DNA from: Cohnella baijiui
GTDB taxonomy: Bacteria > Bacillota > Bacilli > Paenibacillales > Paenibacillaceae
Direction of reading: 5' to 3'
Assembly: GCF_020731285.1 (NCBI RefSeq)
Contig: NZ_JAJFOW010000001.1
Span: forward strand, 124,001 to 188,000
DNA: 64,000 bases
A program made the translations under genes and the position numbers. The notes below the pieces were generated by a model that saw nothing but the letters and a program-made list of their open reading frames with translations, had not been told where the DNA came from and searched no databases. Shown here piece after piece: positions 8,236 to 16,110 of this stretch; within the stretch, counting starts at the first letter, position 1; every line of letters begins with the position of its first letter.

Positions 8236-9054
8236 CTAGCCCTCCGTCTTTTGTATTTTGGCGGGATTGTTGATTTTGTAAGGGACCGGATGCTTGGTGA
8301 GCTTTTTCGCTACGATCTTGGCTTCGAAGGAGATCGTGTCCCCGATGGCGAGCTCGAGTTTTTTGAGCGTGGCGCTGTGGCTCGACCACGCGGTGCCGAG
8401 GTCGGTCTCCGGCTCGGCGATGGTCACCGCTTCGTAGATGACGACTTCGTCGTCATTGTCGGCAAAGTGGTTCGGAATCGTCGCGAACGCTTGGACGGTC
8501 GCAACCATCTTCACCTTCTCCTCCGGGAGCGCGATTTTTTTGACGCGGGTTTTGGCGGAAGCGGCTTTCGCTGGTTCGGAAGCCGGAGAAGGCTCGACTT
8601 CTTCGGGCGACGCGTCAAACGGCTTGGAGGCAGGCGCATGAATCGCCGGCGGCTCTGCGCCCGCGTCCGAAAGACGTTCGGCCTCCCGTTCCTCTACCGG
8701 CGCGAGATCGGATTCGTTCCCCTCATCCCGCCCGGAAGCTTCCGCATCCGCCGTTTCATCCGCATCCGTCTTGGCGCCGTACCGCTGGCCGAAGCTCGCG
8801 GCCTGCATCTCCTTCAGAAAGGCGGGATGGATGCAATGCTTCTGCTCGTTGCCGAACGCGATGACGGCTGTCATTTTGTCCACGTAGCCGACGATTCGGC
8901 AGGTCTCGTTGGCGCCGTTGCCTTTATAGTAAAACGTCTTCGACTTGACCGCCTTCTCGGACAACAGCCCCCACTCTTTGCATTGATCCAGCTGCTCCTC
9001 TTCGTCGGCGAACGCCACGTAAAGCCCCGGCTCGATCGCGAATGCATAAGTCAT
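8236..9054 (-). CDS. Unrecognised two-part protein with acidic, proline/alanine-rich linker
   Basis: I do not recognise this 272-residue protein. The first ~90 residues form a compact domain (MTYAFAIEPGLYVAFADEEE ... VDKMTAVIAFGNEQKHCIHP) with three cysteines. Residues ~95-165 are a low-complexity linker rich in Glu, Ala, Pro and Ser. The last ~100 residues look folded and beta-rich (VKMVATVQAFATIPNHFADN ... ISFEAKIVAKK). No signal peptide or membrane segment is visible, so it is probably cytoplasmic. The ATG at 9054 has AAAGGGG upstream, and a strong terminator follows the stop. The good ribosome binding site, terminator and codon usage argue for a real gene. Confidence 0.7.
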   Translation of the reverse strand: MTYAFAIEPGLYVAFADEEEQLDQCKEWGLLSEKAVKSKTFYYKGNGANETCRIVGYVDKMTAVIAFGNEQKHCIHPAFLKEMQAASFGQRYGAKTDADETADAEASGRDEGNESDLAPVEEREAERLSDAGAEPPAIHAPASKPFDASPEEVEPSPASEPAKAASAKTRVKKIALPEEKVKMVATVQAFATIPNHFADNDDEVVIYEAVTIAEPETDLGTAWSSHSATLKKLELAIGDTISFEAKIVAKKLTKHPVPYKINNPAKIQKTEG

Positions 9055-9088
9055 CGGCCAACCGCCCCTTTCCGCATTTTATTTAACC

Positions 9089-9745
9089 TCATAAAAAATT
9101 TGGTTTTTCGCTTGCTTGATGGCTTTGGGAAAGCGCCCCGCGCGCCAGCAGCTCGCTCACGGTCACCAGCTCGAAGCCATCGGCCGAAAGCTCCCGAACG
9201 AGTGTCCGGACAGCCTCGATCGTCTGCGATCGGTCCCCGAAGCCGTCGTGGAACAGCAGGATCGCCCCTTCATTCGCAAACGGCCGCGTTAACGCCAAAA
9301 TATGCTCGACGCCCGGCTGCTCCCAGTCCCGCGTCCCCAAGTTCGTGGCGCCGATCAGCGGGAAGCCGAGCGACCGCGCCAGCTCGTCCGTCGCATCGTT
9401 CGCGGCGAGGTACGGCGGACGGAGCAGCGCGGGCTTGCGGCCGCTGACGCGCTCGATCAGCTCGGAGGCACGCTCCACGTCGCGGCGGGCTTCCGCCGGG
9501 TCGATCTCCGTCAGATTCGGATGGGCGTACGAGTGATTCCCGATTTCGTGACCGTCCGCCAAGACGGCGCGGACCGTGTCCGGATGGGCGGTCATCGGCT
9601 CTCCCAGCATGAAGAAAGTCGCCTTGCCTCCGGCTTGCCGGAAAATGTCCAGCAGCTCCGGCGTATAAACCGGATGCGGCCCGTCGTCGAAGGTAAAGGC
9701 GATCGAACGGCCGGCTCCGGGAACGGCATGAATCATTCCCGCCAT
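9089..9745 (-). CDS. Polysaccharide deacetylase (NodB homology domain)
   Basis: The 218-residue protein is a single carbohydrate-esterase-4 domain. Visible motifs in order: TFDDGP (catalytic base and metal aspartates), HSYAH (metal histidines), RPPY, GTRDWEQPG, and LFHDG with the catalytic histidine. These enzymes remove N-acetyl groups from peptidoglycan, chitin oligosaccharides or similar polymers. No clear signal peptide is present, so either it acts inside the cell or it is exported by another route. ATG 9745 was preferred to GTG 9754 because GGGGGG lies eight bases upstream of it. The catalytic set is complete. Confidence 0.9.
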   Translation of the reverse strand: MAGMIHAVPGAGRSIAFTFDDGPHPVYTPELLDIFRQAGGKATFFMLGEPMTAHPDTVRAVLADGHEIGNHSYAHPNLTEIDPAEARRDVERASELIERVSGRKPALLRPPYLAANDATDELARSLGFPLIGATNLGTRDWEQPGVEHILALTRPFANEGAILLFHDGFGDRSQTIEAVRTLVRELSADGFELVTVSELLARGALSQSHQASEKPNFL

Positions 9746-9790
9746 CTCTCGCACCCCCCTTTTGTTTAATGCCCTAAAATAAAAACGCCA

Positions 9791-10906
9791 TCAACGAAGC
9801 GGGGATTCGGTTTGTTCTTCCGCCCGCTTCAGCTTCTCGTCCAGTGCGCGAAACGCTTCTTCGATCTTCGCGGGAGGCACGCCCGCATACCGATCGCCGA
9901 TGCTGACTTCGAATGCGCTCGTCGAATCGCTCGTCGCATTCGTATAAGGGCTGAGGGCGACGCCCGTCTCTTCGCACACCGCGATCAGCGCCTGATCCAA
10001 CCGCTCTTTCGGCAGGCGCACATGCACGTGAAACATATTCGATACCGGCACGGCCGGACGCGTCGAGACGGCGCGGCACCCGTTGTAGTGCGCCGCAAGT
10101 TCCTTCGCCTGCGCATAATAAGCGCTCATTTTGGATGCGCGCAGGTCGAAATAATATTCGGCGCTGAGGATGTACGGGTACAAACTGATCAGGTCGCCGC
10201 CGTGCCGCCTTTTCCATACCTTCGACTGCGCCGCGAAATCTTCGCTCCCGGCGAGGATGGCCCCGACGACGCCGCCGATGCCTTTGTAGAAAGAGACGTA
10301 GACGCTGTCGAATAGCGCGCAGATTTCGGAGGCGCTCTTTTCGTAGTGCGGAAGAATTTCCCAGAGTCTTGCGCCGTCCAGATGCAGCTTGATCCCCCGC
10401 TCGCGGCAGTGGGCGGAGATTGCGGCGAGTTCCTCGAAAGGAGGCAGCTCGCCGCCGATTTCCCGCTGCGGCAGCTCCAGCAAGAGACAAGCCACGTCCT
10501 CCATTTCCTGCACGTCGGCTAACGTGATCAAGCGCTCCTTGTCGGCAAGCAGCACAGTCTCGATCCGGTGCAGCTTTTTCAAGCCGTCTTCTTCGTGGAT
10601 CTCCAAATGGCTAAGCGGGTGGTAGGCAACTTTGGCCATTTCCGCCTCGTCGCACCAAATGCGTAGCGCGATCTGCTGCGCCATCGTTCCGCTGGGAAAG
10701 AAGACGGCCGACGGCTTGCCGAGCTCGCGCGCCATTCGGGCTTCGAACGCTTCGATGACCGCTCCTTTGCCGTACATATCGCTGTCCAGGTTCCCGTCCA
10801 CGCCCTCCAGCGCGTCCTTCAGCACCTGTACGTTCCGCCTGCCGTGTCCGCCGAGCGGATAGACCGCCTGCTGATAAGCTTGAGCCAGCGTCGTCGGTTG
10901 TTTCAT
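9791..10906 (-). CDS. Threonine aldolase / beta-eliminating lyase-family PLP enzyme
   Basis: The 371-residue protein has the fold-type I PLP layout: FFPSGTMAQQIALRIWCD near residue 75, LHLDGARLWE with the PLP-ring aspartate in the middle, and YVSFYKGIGGVVGA with the Schiff-base lysine. This places it in the low-specificity L-threonine aldolase group, which cleaves threonine or related beta-hydroxy amino acids to glycine plus an aldehyde. The ATG at 10906 was chosen; the frame runs back to a TTG at 10945 with no better signal. The ribosome binding site for ATG 10906 (AAGGGG, about 13 bases upstream) is weak. The substrate is inferred from the family only. Confidence 0.85.
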   Translation of the reverse strand: MKQPTTLAQAYQQAVYPLGGHGRRNVQVLKDALEGVDGNLDSDMYGKGAVIEAFEARMARELGKPSAVFFPSGTMAQQIALRIWCDEAEMAKVAYHPLSHLEIHEEDGLKKLHRIETVLLADKERLITLADVQEMEDVACLLLELPQREIGGELPPFEELAAISAHCRERGIKLHLDGARLWEILPHYEKSASEICALFDSVYVSFYKGIGGVVGAILAGSEDFAAQSKVWKRRHGGDLISLYPYILSAEYYFDLRASKMSAYYAQAKELAAHYNGCRAVSTRPAVPVSNMFHVHVRLPKERLDQALIAVCEETGVALSPYTNATSDSTSAFEVSIGDRYAGVPPAKIEEAFRALDEKLKRAEEQTESPLR

Positions 10907-11106
10907 GATAATCGATTGCCCCTTCCCGCTAAGACGGCTTTGCAAGATGTCTTGTTCATTATAAGGGGAAAACGCGTCCTGCCGCCAGTTCGAAGCGCCG
11001 ACGGTTAGCGGACGGCAGCCGCAGGGAACAAATAGGCGCGCACCTGCTTCCAGTCCATGCCCTCTTCATTCGCGGTCGGCCTCGGCAATTCCTTTTTCTG
11101 CCGACA

Positions 11107-11712
11107 TTATACGATCTTCATCCCGAACACCCCGCCCGAAGCCAGGGTGATCTTCAGCATCTGCTGCGCGATCTCCTCTTCGGACTGGCGCAGACCTCCC
11201 TGCAGCCAAAACTTGTACACCCCGATCGCGCCACCGATGATCCAGTCGATGAACAGATCGATCGACACGTCCGCGCTCGGGCTTCCCCAACGGCGCAGCG
11301 ACTCGTGCAGGGAGAGGCTCATCTGGTCGTGCAGGCGGTTGGAAAAGTTCGGTACGCCGTTGCCGAGCAGCATAATCCGATAAAATTCCGCGTGTTTTCG
11401 AATATGGCCGACGGACAGGCGGATCGTCTTCAACAGGTCCGACGAGGGAAGCTGCGCGAGCGGACGCCTCGGCATGCCCACGATAATGTCCCCGTATTCC
11501 CCCAGCACTTCGTCGAGCAACTCCGCGAGCAGCTCTTCTTTCGATGCGAAATGATCGTAGTACGTCACCCGGTTCACCTGCGCGCGTTCCGCGATTTCCT
11601 TGATGCGAATCTCGCTGAAGCTCTTTTCGTTCAGCAGCGAGAGCAGCGCCCGCTTCAACTGCCCGCGCGTGCGTGCGACCCGGGCGTCCGGGTGCGATTG
11701 ATCCTTGACCAT
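11107..11712 (-). CDS. TetR-family transcriptional regulator
   Basis: 201 residues. An N-terminal TetR helix-turn-helix (SEIRIKEIAERAQVNRVTYY, about residues 33-52) is followed by an all-helical ligand and dimer domain with LSVGHIRKHAEFYRIMLLG and WIIGGAIGVYKFWLQGG, resembling the DhaS/TetR_C group. GGAGG lies six bases before the ATG at 11712. It is divergent from the SDR gene at 11879, and the 166-base space between them carries a 17-base palindrome at 11821-11837. It probably represses itself and the SDR gene (inference). Confidence 0.9.
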   Translation of the reverse strand: MVKDQSHPDARVARTRGQLKRALLSLLNEKSFSEIRIKEIAERAQVNRVTYYDHFASKEELLAELLDEVLGEYGDIIVGMPRRPLAQLPSSDLLKTIRLSVGHIRKHAEFYRIMLLGNGVPNFSNRLHDQMSLSLHESLRRWGSPSADVSIDLFIDWIIGGAIGVYKFWLQGGLRQSEEEIAQQMLKITLASGGVFGMKIV

Positions 11713-11814
11713 TCGGCTCCTCCCGTCTACTCCGGCTCACATAGCCGAAGATTTTGTGGGATAGGCTACATAATCGGAGAAAGTGTAAGCCGCGTCCCTG
11801 GCAGCCTTGTTACA

Positions 11815-11844
11815 ATTATAGACGACGCGATGTCGTCAAACCAA
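11815..11844 (-). promoter_or_regulatory. Candidate tetR promoter with embedded palindromic operator
   Basis: GACGAC-5-GTCGTC at 11821-11837 is a 6+6 inverted repeat typical in size for TetR operators. On the minus strand it lies between a -10 hexamer TATAAT (11815-11820) and a possible -35 TTGGTT (11839-11844) with an 18-base spacer, so a bound repressor would block the tetR promoter. The same site is 40 bases upstream of the divergent SDR start and could control both genes. Confidence 0.5.
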
Positions 11845-11878
11845 ACGATTCATCCAATCCGAGGGAGGTCGATGCAAA

Positions 11879-12640
11879 ATGAAACTGCAAGGGAAATCGG
11901 CTGTAATCACCGGCGCGGCATCGGGCATGGGGAAAGCGATGGCGCTGCTCTTCGCCAAAGAAGGCGCGAGCGTCGTCGTCGCCGACTTGAACCAAACGGC
12001 CGTCGACGCGGTCGTCCAAGAAATCGCCGAGGCCGGCGGACAAGCCCGGGGTGTCGCCGCCAACGTGACCAAGGAAGAGGACGTCGCGAGCATGATCGAC
12101 GTCGCCGTCCGACAATTCGGCAAGCTCGATATTCTGGTGAACAACGCGGGGATTATGGACGCGATGACGAGCGCGGAATCGGTAACCGACGACCTTTGGA
12201 ACCGCGTCTTCGACGTCAACGTGACGGGGCCGATGCGCGCCATCCGCAAAGCGCTCCCGCTGATGAAAGCGCAAGGCAGCGGCGTCATCATCAACACGGC
12301 CTCGGTCGGCGGCCTTTACGGCTCCCGCGCCGGACTCGCCTATACCGCATCGAAGCACGCCGTCGTTGGCATGACCAAAAACGTCGGCTTCCAATACGGC
12401 AAGCTCGGCATCCGCTGCAACGCCATCGCGCCCGGCGCCGTCGCCACGAACATCGGCTTGGGCGGCGCCCAGCCCGATCCGTTCGGCCTCGAACAAGCGA
12501 TGGCCGGCATGGGTCTGCAGCGCTCCGAGCCCGGCAACCCGGGCGATATCGCGAGCGTGGCGCTATTCCTCGCTTCGGACGACGCCAAGTTCGTCAACGG
12601 GACGGTCGTCACGGCCGACGGCGGCTGGACCGCCTATTAA
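11879..12640 (+). CDS. Short-chain dehydrogenase/reductase (SDR)
   Basis: 253 residues, the classical SDR size. The cofactor motif TGAASGMG is at residues ~11-18, NNAG near 90, the catalytic serine in INTASVGG, and YTASK with the catalytic Tyr and Lys near 155. The C-terminus ends in the usual VVTADGGWTAY. It reduces or oxidises a carbonyl/alcohol with NAD(P)(H); the substrate is unknown. GGGAGG precedes the ATG by ten bases. The position opposite a TetR regulator suggests inducible detoxification or fatty-acid-type chemistry, which is inference. Confidence 0.9.
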   Translation: MKLQGKSAVITGAASGMGKAMALLFAKEGASVVVADLNQTAVDAVVQEIAEAGGQARGVAANVTKEEDVASMIDVAVRQFGKLDILVNNAGIMDAMTSAESVTDDLWNRVFDVNVTGPMRAIRKALPLMKAQGSGVIINTASVGGLYGSRAGLAYTASKHAVVGMTKNVGFQYGKLGIRCNAIAPGAVATNIGLGGAQPDPFGLEQAMAGMGLQRSEPGNPGDIASVALFLASDDAKFVNGTVVTADGGWTAY

Positions 12641-12765
12641 GCGAACGGATGATTGGACCGCAAGAAACATCAGGTGCGAAATGACGAGAAAAAGAGGGAG
12701 TCTCAAATGTAAGTCTGTTCACGCGACAGACAGCTCTCCTCTATCCCTAAATGTGTGAAAACAAA

Positions 12766-12807
12766 GAAATGGCGGTGTTGGGGAGATGAACCCTGCACCG
12801 CCATTTC
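12766..12807. terminator. 12-bp perfect inverted repeat, probable terminator
   Basis: GAAATGGCGGTG (12766-12777) and its exact complement (12796-12807) flank an 18-base loop. The T-rich tail TTTGTTTT is on the minus-strand side; the plus side is followed by CTCGCTTTCG. It lies about 125 bases after the SDR stop and could end that transcript. It interrupts a minus-strand open frame at 12703-12957, which I do not consider a gene. Confidence 0.5.
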
Positions 12808-12951
12808 TCGCTTTCGATTCACTGCTTCCTTCTTCAACAAATGATGGGAAAGCGAAAGCCATCCGACCTCCAAGCTTCCTTCGGCAAGACGCGAAGCAGA
12901 AAACGCCGCAATCCGTTCTCCGTATTTCCTATCCCGCATCCAATGATTAAG

Positions 12952-13140
12952 ATGCAAATATACATCTAATTTTGCTATATTCCTTCTTAACGGTCATTTA
13001 GCTGCAAAAATACAACTATATCGTCCGTTTTCTGCGTATAGGACGGATCTACGCTAAATTAGACGTACTTTTGCAAGTAAATCGCTCCATCCCCCCGAAA
13101 GAGCCTCAATTAGATGTATGTATGCAATTAATTTACTGAG
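12952..13140. repeat. Four-copy repeat array, two inverted and two direct
   Basis: The unit, read in the direct sense, is close to ATTAGATGTATnTTTGCA followed by AnTTAAT. Copies 1 and 2 (about 12952-12975 and 12996-13023) are on the minus strand; copies 3 and 4 (about 13052-13085 and 13105-13140) are on the plus strand. The centre carries CGTCC ... GGACG, so the block is symmetrical. It is AT-rich compared with the flanks. It lies in the 1-kb gap 12641-13669, in which no credible gene was found; the remainder of the gap holds only short direct repeats such as TTGnCAAGGTGAC near 13410 and 13620. Confidence 0.65.
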
Positions 13141-13669
13141 CGACCCGAAACGAGCGCAAACAAGGCCAATTGGCATACACCAGCGGCGAAGCGCTTGTAA
13201 TCCTCATTAGGGATTTGAAAGATTACACCATGAGCGTAGCACGCCATTCGGCCTCGGGCAATGGTTGTGGAGAATAGGACGGGCTGTCTGCAGACGCATA
13301 CGAAATGTATGCATACGAAATATACCGCCGTATGCCCGAAGGAGATAGCAGCGGATTGTTGTCCGCCCGTAGGTGATCATACAATCCGTCCCTCGTACCA
13401 CACATATGTTGACAAGGTGACGATACCGTCGCGCTCCGAACCGGAGTTTCCTCCTTACGCCCGCCGCGATAGCCGACGCGGCGGGCATCGGGAGATAGCC
13501 GAATGCCCGTCCAATCGAATTCCTCAACCCCCTATGTGGGCGGCTGGGGATTGGATTGGACGCGTGCGGATTCTGCGCAAAATGTGCGAACGTACTGACC
13601 TTATCCCGTGACATACATACATTGGCAAGGTGACCCTCCCTCACAATCTTATTCACGGTGGTGATTCAA

Positions 13670-13765
13670 GTGGGTGCTGTAGGAGCTTCGTGCGCCGGTT
13701 ACGGTTCCAGTGCGGCGTTTGTGCTGGTGCTCTTCATTTTGCTGGTCATTATCTTGCGCTTCTAA
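13670..13765 (+). CDS. Tiny YjcZ-like membrane peptide, copy 1
   Basis: A 31-codon gene. The GTG at 13670 is four to five bases behind a strong ribosome binding site (GGTGGTGAT); an upstream in-frame GTG at 13661 lies inside that site. The peptide starts MGAVGASCAGYGSS and ends in a single hydrophobic helix (FVLVLFILLVIILRF). This matches the tiny transmembrane YjcZ family of sporulation-associated peptides, whose hallmark is a Gly/Tyr-rich head followed by a VLFILL helix. The 27-residue core is identical in protein to that of the next gene, yet 16 of 27 codons differ, so both are under purifying selection. The molecular function is unknown. Confidence 0.82.
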   Translation: MGAVGASCAGYGSSAAFVLVLFILLVIILRF

Positions 13766-13825
13766 GTCCGATCGACCGGCGAATCGCATGCCTGGATTGA
13801 GGGGTTCATGAAAGGCGGTGAGAAC

Positions 13826-13942
13826 ATGGGATATGGCGTTGGCGGTGTAGGCGCTAGCTGCGCAGGCTACGGCAGCAGCGCAGCATTCGTTCTGGTGCTC
13901 TTCATTTTGCTCGTAATCATCCTGAGAGCCGTTTGGTACTAA
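13826..13942 (+). CDS. Tiny YjcZ-like membrane peptide, copy 2
   Basis: A 38-residue peptide from ATG 13826 with an extended ribosome binding site (AAAGGCGGTGA). The head MGYGVGGVGASCAGYGSS is followed by the same helix as copy 1 and a short tail RAVWY. It has one cysteine and a run of Gly, Ser and Tyr before a single membrane span. It probably shares a transcript with copy 1, 60 bases upstream, and two hairpins follow. The convergent neighbour is a TOMM cyclodehydratase; whether these Cys/Ser-containing heads could be its substrate is speculation, discussed in the findings. Confidence 0.83.
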   Translation: MGYGVGGVGASCAGYGSSAAFVLVLFILLVIILRAVWY

Positions 13943-13956
13943 TCCGGTCCTGAACG

Positions 13957-13998
13957 GATCCTCCGGCAGCCGCATGCGGCTGGCCGGAGGATCTTCTT
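13957..13998 (+). terminator. Long hairpin after the tiny peptide genes
   Basis: GATCCTCCGGC (13957-13967) pairs with GCCGGAGGATC (13983-13993), and the inner AGCCGCATGCGGCT is itself palindromic, giving a stem of about 17 pairs. It is followed by TTCTTCG rather than a clean T run. It lies 15 bases after the second peptide's stop. Confidence 0.7.
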
Positions 13999-14056
13999 CG
14001 CGACATGGGACGAGCCGGGCAAACCGCCGATTGCAAGCGTCCAAGTAAAACCGACT

Positions 14057-14091
14057 CCGCCGTCTTCAAGGAAGATGGCGGCACGTTTTTA
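14057..14091 (+). terminator. Rho-independent terminator (plus strand)
   Basis: CCGCCGTCTTC pairs with GAAGATGGCGG (one G-T pair) around an AAG loop, followed by CACGTTTTTA. It is a second stop signal for plus-strand transcripts leaving the peptide genes, placed just before the end of the convergent TOMM operon. Confidence 0.8.
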
Positions 14092-14142
14092 TCGGAGGTC
14101 ACACAGAAATGGATAGGACTAAAACTTATACATTCTGTATGA

Positions 14143-16110
14143 CTAAAGAAAGGGATGGGGATACGGATTGACCGCCGCTTCATCGAGCGGGTCCGCCGAA
14201 TACCCGAGCGAACTCGGCACGCTCCGCAATCGCGGCAGATCCGCGAGGCGGCGCATCGAATGGCCGAACGTCATCGGCAGCAAGCCCGGTACGATCATCT
14301 TTACGCAGTGCAACCCGTTCCGCCGCACCTCCTCCGTCGACTGGCGGACGGCAATCGCTTCGAGACCGCATGCCGCGAGCCTTTGGAGGACCGCTCGCAG
14401 CTCCTCCGTAAGGTCCAATGAGACGTTGCGCGGCGGATACGCCTCCGCGAAGCTCCGGAGCGGCGCCTGTTTTTCCAGCAGGAAGCCGAGACGCTCTTCC
14501 GTCCCCCGTACGGTGTACAGCAAGGCATGATCCTCCATTTGCACGACGAGTTCCGGATCTTGGGCCAGTTCGGCGTGATCTTCCGGATAGACATCCGCCA
14601 TGTCGTCCAAGTAGCGCGCATGACCGGCCAGCTCCATGATCGCGCTTTTGGCTGCGCGAACCGGGTCCAGATGCGCCCCTGCAGCGCAGATCACATTGCC
14701 GCCGGTCGGCTTGCGGTTGAGCCCGATCGCGCAAACGGCGGGAATGCCGGTATCGAGCGTGACGTCGAACAAGCGCACGTCGTAACCGGCGATCGTGCGC
14801 AGCCGGCGCAGCATGAAGGCGAGCTCTTTGTCGTTCGTCGACGCCGGGTCCAGCTCGGGGACGGGCAGCCGGGCATACCAGGCGAGGAGAAAGGAGTCCC
14901 GTTCCACGAGCTCGAGCAAGCCGTATAAGACGGCTTCTTCCTCCGTCCCGCCCAGCGCGCAGCCGTTGGAGCCCTCGGCCGCGAGGCCGCCCCCGTAGCC
15001 GGAGCTGTAGGACGCGAGCTGTTCGGGAACGAGCACCGGCTGCTCCCGATGAAGCGAGTAACCCCAGATCCACGTTAGCTCCGCTTGAGGGTCGAACGGC
15101 CGGTAAGGAAAGTCCGGCAGCGCATACTGCTCCGGCGAATACAAGCCGACGCGCCGAGGGTCGAGCGCCCTGTCCGCCACCGTCTCGAACGGCGCACGCA
15201 CCCTCGCTCGTTCGCGAGGCGCCGCCCCGCAATATCGTTCCAGCGCCTCCATGAGCGCGACCAACCCGCTTTGGCGATAATCGTGCGCGCGCCCCGCGGC
15301 CACCTCGTTGCCGGCAGGCGTCGGCACCTGCACGAGCACATCGCAGAACGGAGTTGTCGGATTCGCGCCGCGAGCGTTCGTCAACCCGGTTCGTTCGTCC
15401 GCGTAGTCGCGCAGCAGCGCATCGGCCAGATCATCCAGCGGGCGCGTCCGGTACGAAGACGGATCGGATCGGTAACTCGGACGAAGCTGGATGACGGCAT
15501 CCTCCCGTTGCTCGTCAGACCGCTCCCCGCACAACGGACAAGCCGGATCGGGCAAGTATCGGTGCGGCGCGACGGCAAGCGTCTTTAGATCGATCAGCTG
15601 CAGTCGGCCCTCCAGACGACCCGGCAGACTCCGAAGACAGCGTTTCGCTTCGGCCGCCGCCAGTTCCCCCATCATACCCAGCCCCCACCGGGATACGCGC
15701 GGATCCCTTCGGACGGCACCGTATCGGTTGCGCTCCATCCAGCGTACCACGTTCTCCTCCCTGCCTTGGCTCGCCGTTTCGAGCCGTTTGGAGGCGCATC
15801 TGGCACAACCTGCGACACCGGGCCGCACGAGCGGACCGACGATGCCTTCGTCCCCGACGACGTAGGCGCCTAGCCAGGGCACCGACGCCCCGCGGAAGGC
15901 TTCCTCGCGGCGCGCACGCTCCTCGGGACGATCTTCGTCGTCCAGGGCGAGGACGAGACCGACATCCTTGGGCAAACGAACGGGAACGCTTCTGCGCCGG
16001 ACGATCGGGTACGAACGGAGCAGCGCCTCATTCGCCGTCTCAGCCAGCAGGCCGTCTCCGACAAGCAAGATCGTCTGTCGCCGACGACTCTCCTGGGTTT
16101 CGTCATCCAT
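14143..16110 (-). CDS. TOMM cyclodehydratase: E1-like domain fused to YcaO (SagC/SagD fusion)
   Basis: 655 residues. The N-terminal ~200 are the ThiF/E1-like docking part of azoline-forming cyclodehydratases, with a degenerate Rossmann start (ILLVGDGLLAETANEALL) and two zinc-type CxxC pairs at about 102/105 and 191/194. The remainder is a YcaO domain: LVALMEALERYCG with the ATP/Mg glutamates, then SNGCALGGTEEEAVLYGLLE with VERDSF. The C-terminus is proline-rich (NPYPHPFL), like the Pro-rich tails that line the YcaO active site. YcaO enzymes use ATP to turn Cys, Ser or Thr of a precursor peptide into thiazolines or oxazolines. The ATG is eight bases behind AAAGGAGG and overlaps the upstream gene by eight bases. 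No precursor peptide or SagB-type dehydrogenase is recognisable in the operon. Confidence 0.9.
   Translation of the reverse strand: MDDETQESRRRQTILLVGDGLLAETANEALLRSYPIVRRRSVPVRLPKDVGLVLALDDEDRPEERARREEAFRGASVPWLGAYVVGDEGIVGPLVRPGVAGCARCASKRLETASQGREENVVRWMERNRYGAVRRDPRVSRWGLGMMGELAAAEAKRCLRSLPGRLEGRLQLIDLKTLAVAPHRYLPDPACPLCGERSDEQREDAVIQLRPSYRSDPSSYRTRPLDDLADALLRDYADERTGLTNARGANPTTPFCDVLVQVPTPAGNEVAAGRAHDYRQSGLVALMEALERYCGAAPRERARVRAPFETVADRALDPRRVGLYSPEQYALPDFPYRPFDPQAELTWIWGYSLHREQPVLVPEQLASYSSGYGGGLAAEGSNGCALGGTEEEAVLYGLLELVERDSFLLAWYARLPVPELDPASTNDKELAFMLRRLRTIAGYDVRLFDVTLDTGIPAVCAIGLNRKPTGGNVICAAGAHLDPVRAAKSAIMELAGHARYLDDMADVYPEDHAELAQDPELVVQMEDHALLYTVRGTEERLGFLLEKQAPLRSFAEAYPPRNVSLDLTEELRAVLQRLAACGLEAIAVRQSTEEVRRNGLHCVKMIVPGLLPMTFGHSMRRLADLPRLRSVPSSLGYSADPLDEAAVNPYPHPFL

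Noticed and set aside
12703..12957. 84-codon minus-strand open frame after the SDR gene
   Set aside because: It spans a perfect 12-base hairpin, has no convincing ribosome binding site and matches no family; most likely chance.
13261..13611. 116-codon plus-strand open frame before the tiny peptide genes
   Set aside because: Unusual composition, no ribosome binding site and overlap with an equally long frame on the other strand.
14109..14171. 20-residue plus-strand peptide (one Cys) with GGAGGT upstream, considered as TOMM precursor
   Set aside because: It lies beyond a strong terminator, overlaps the convergent YcaO end and has only one modifiable Cys in a charged context.
13917..14183. Minus-strand open frame below the YcaO gene as TOMM precursor
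   Set aside because: It starts inside the cyclodehydratase gene in another frame, crosses two terminators and has no leader/core pattern.
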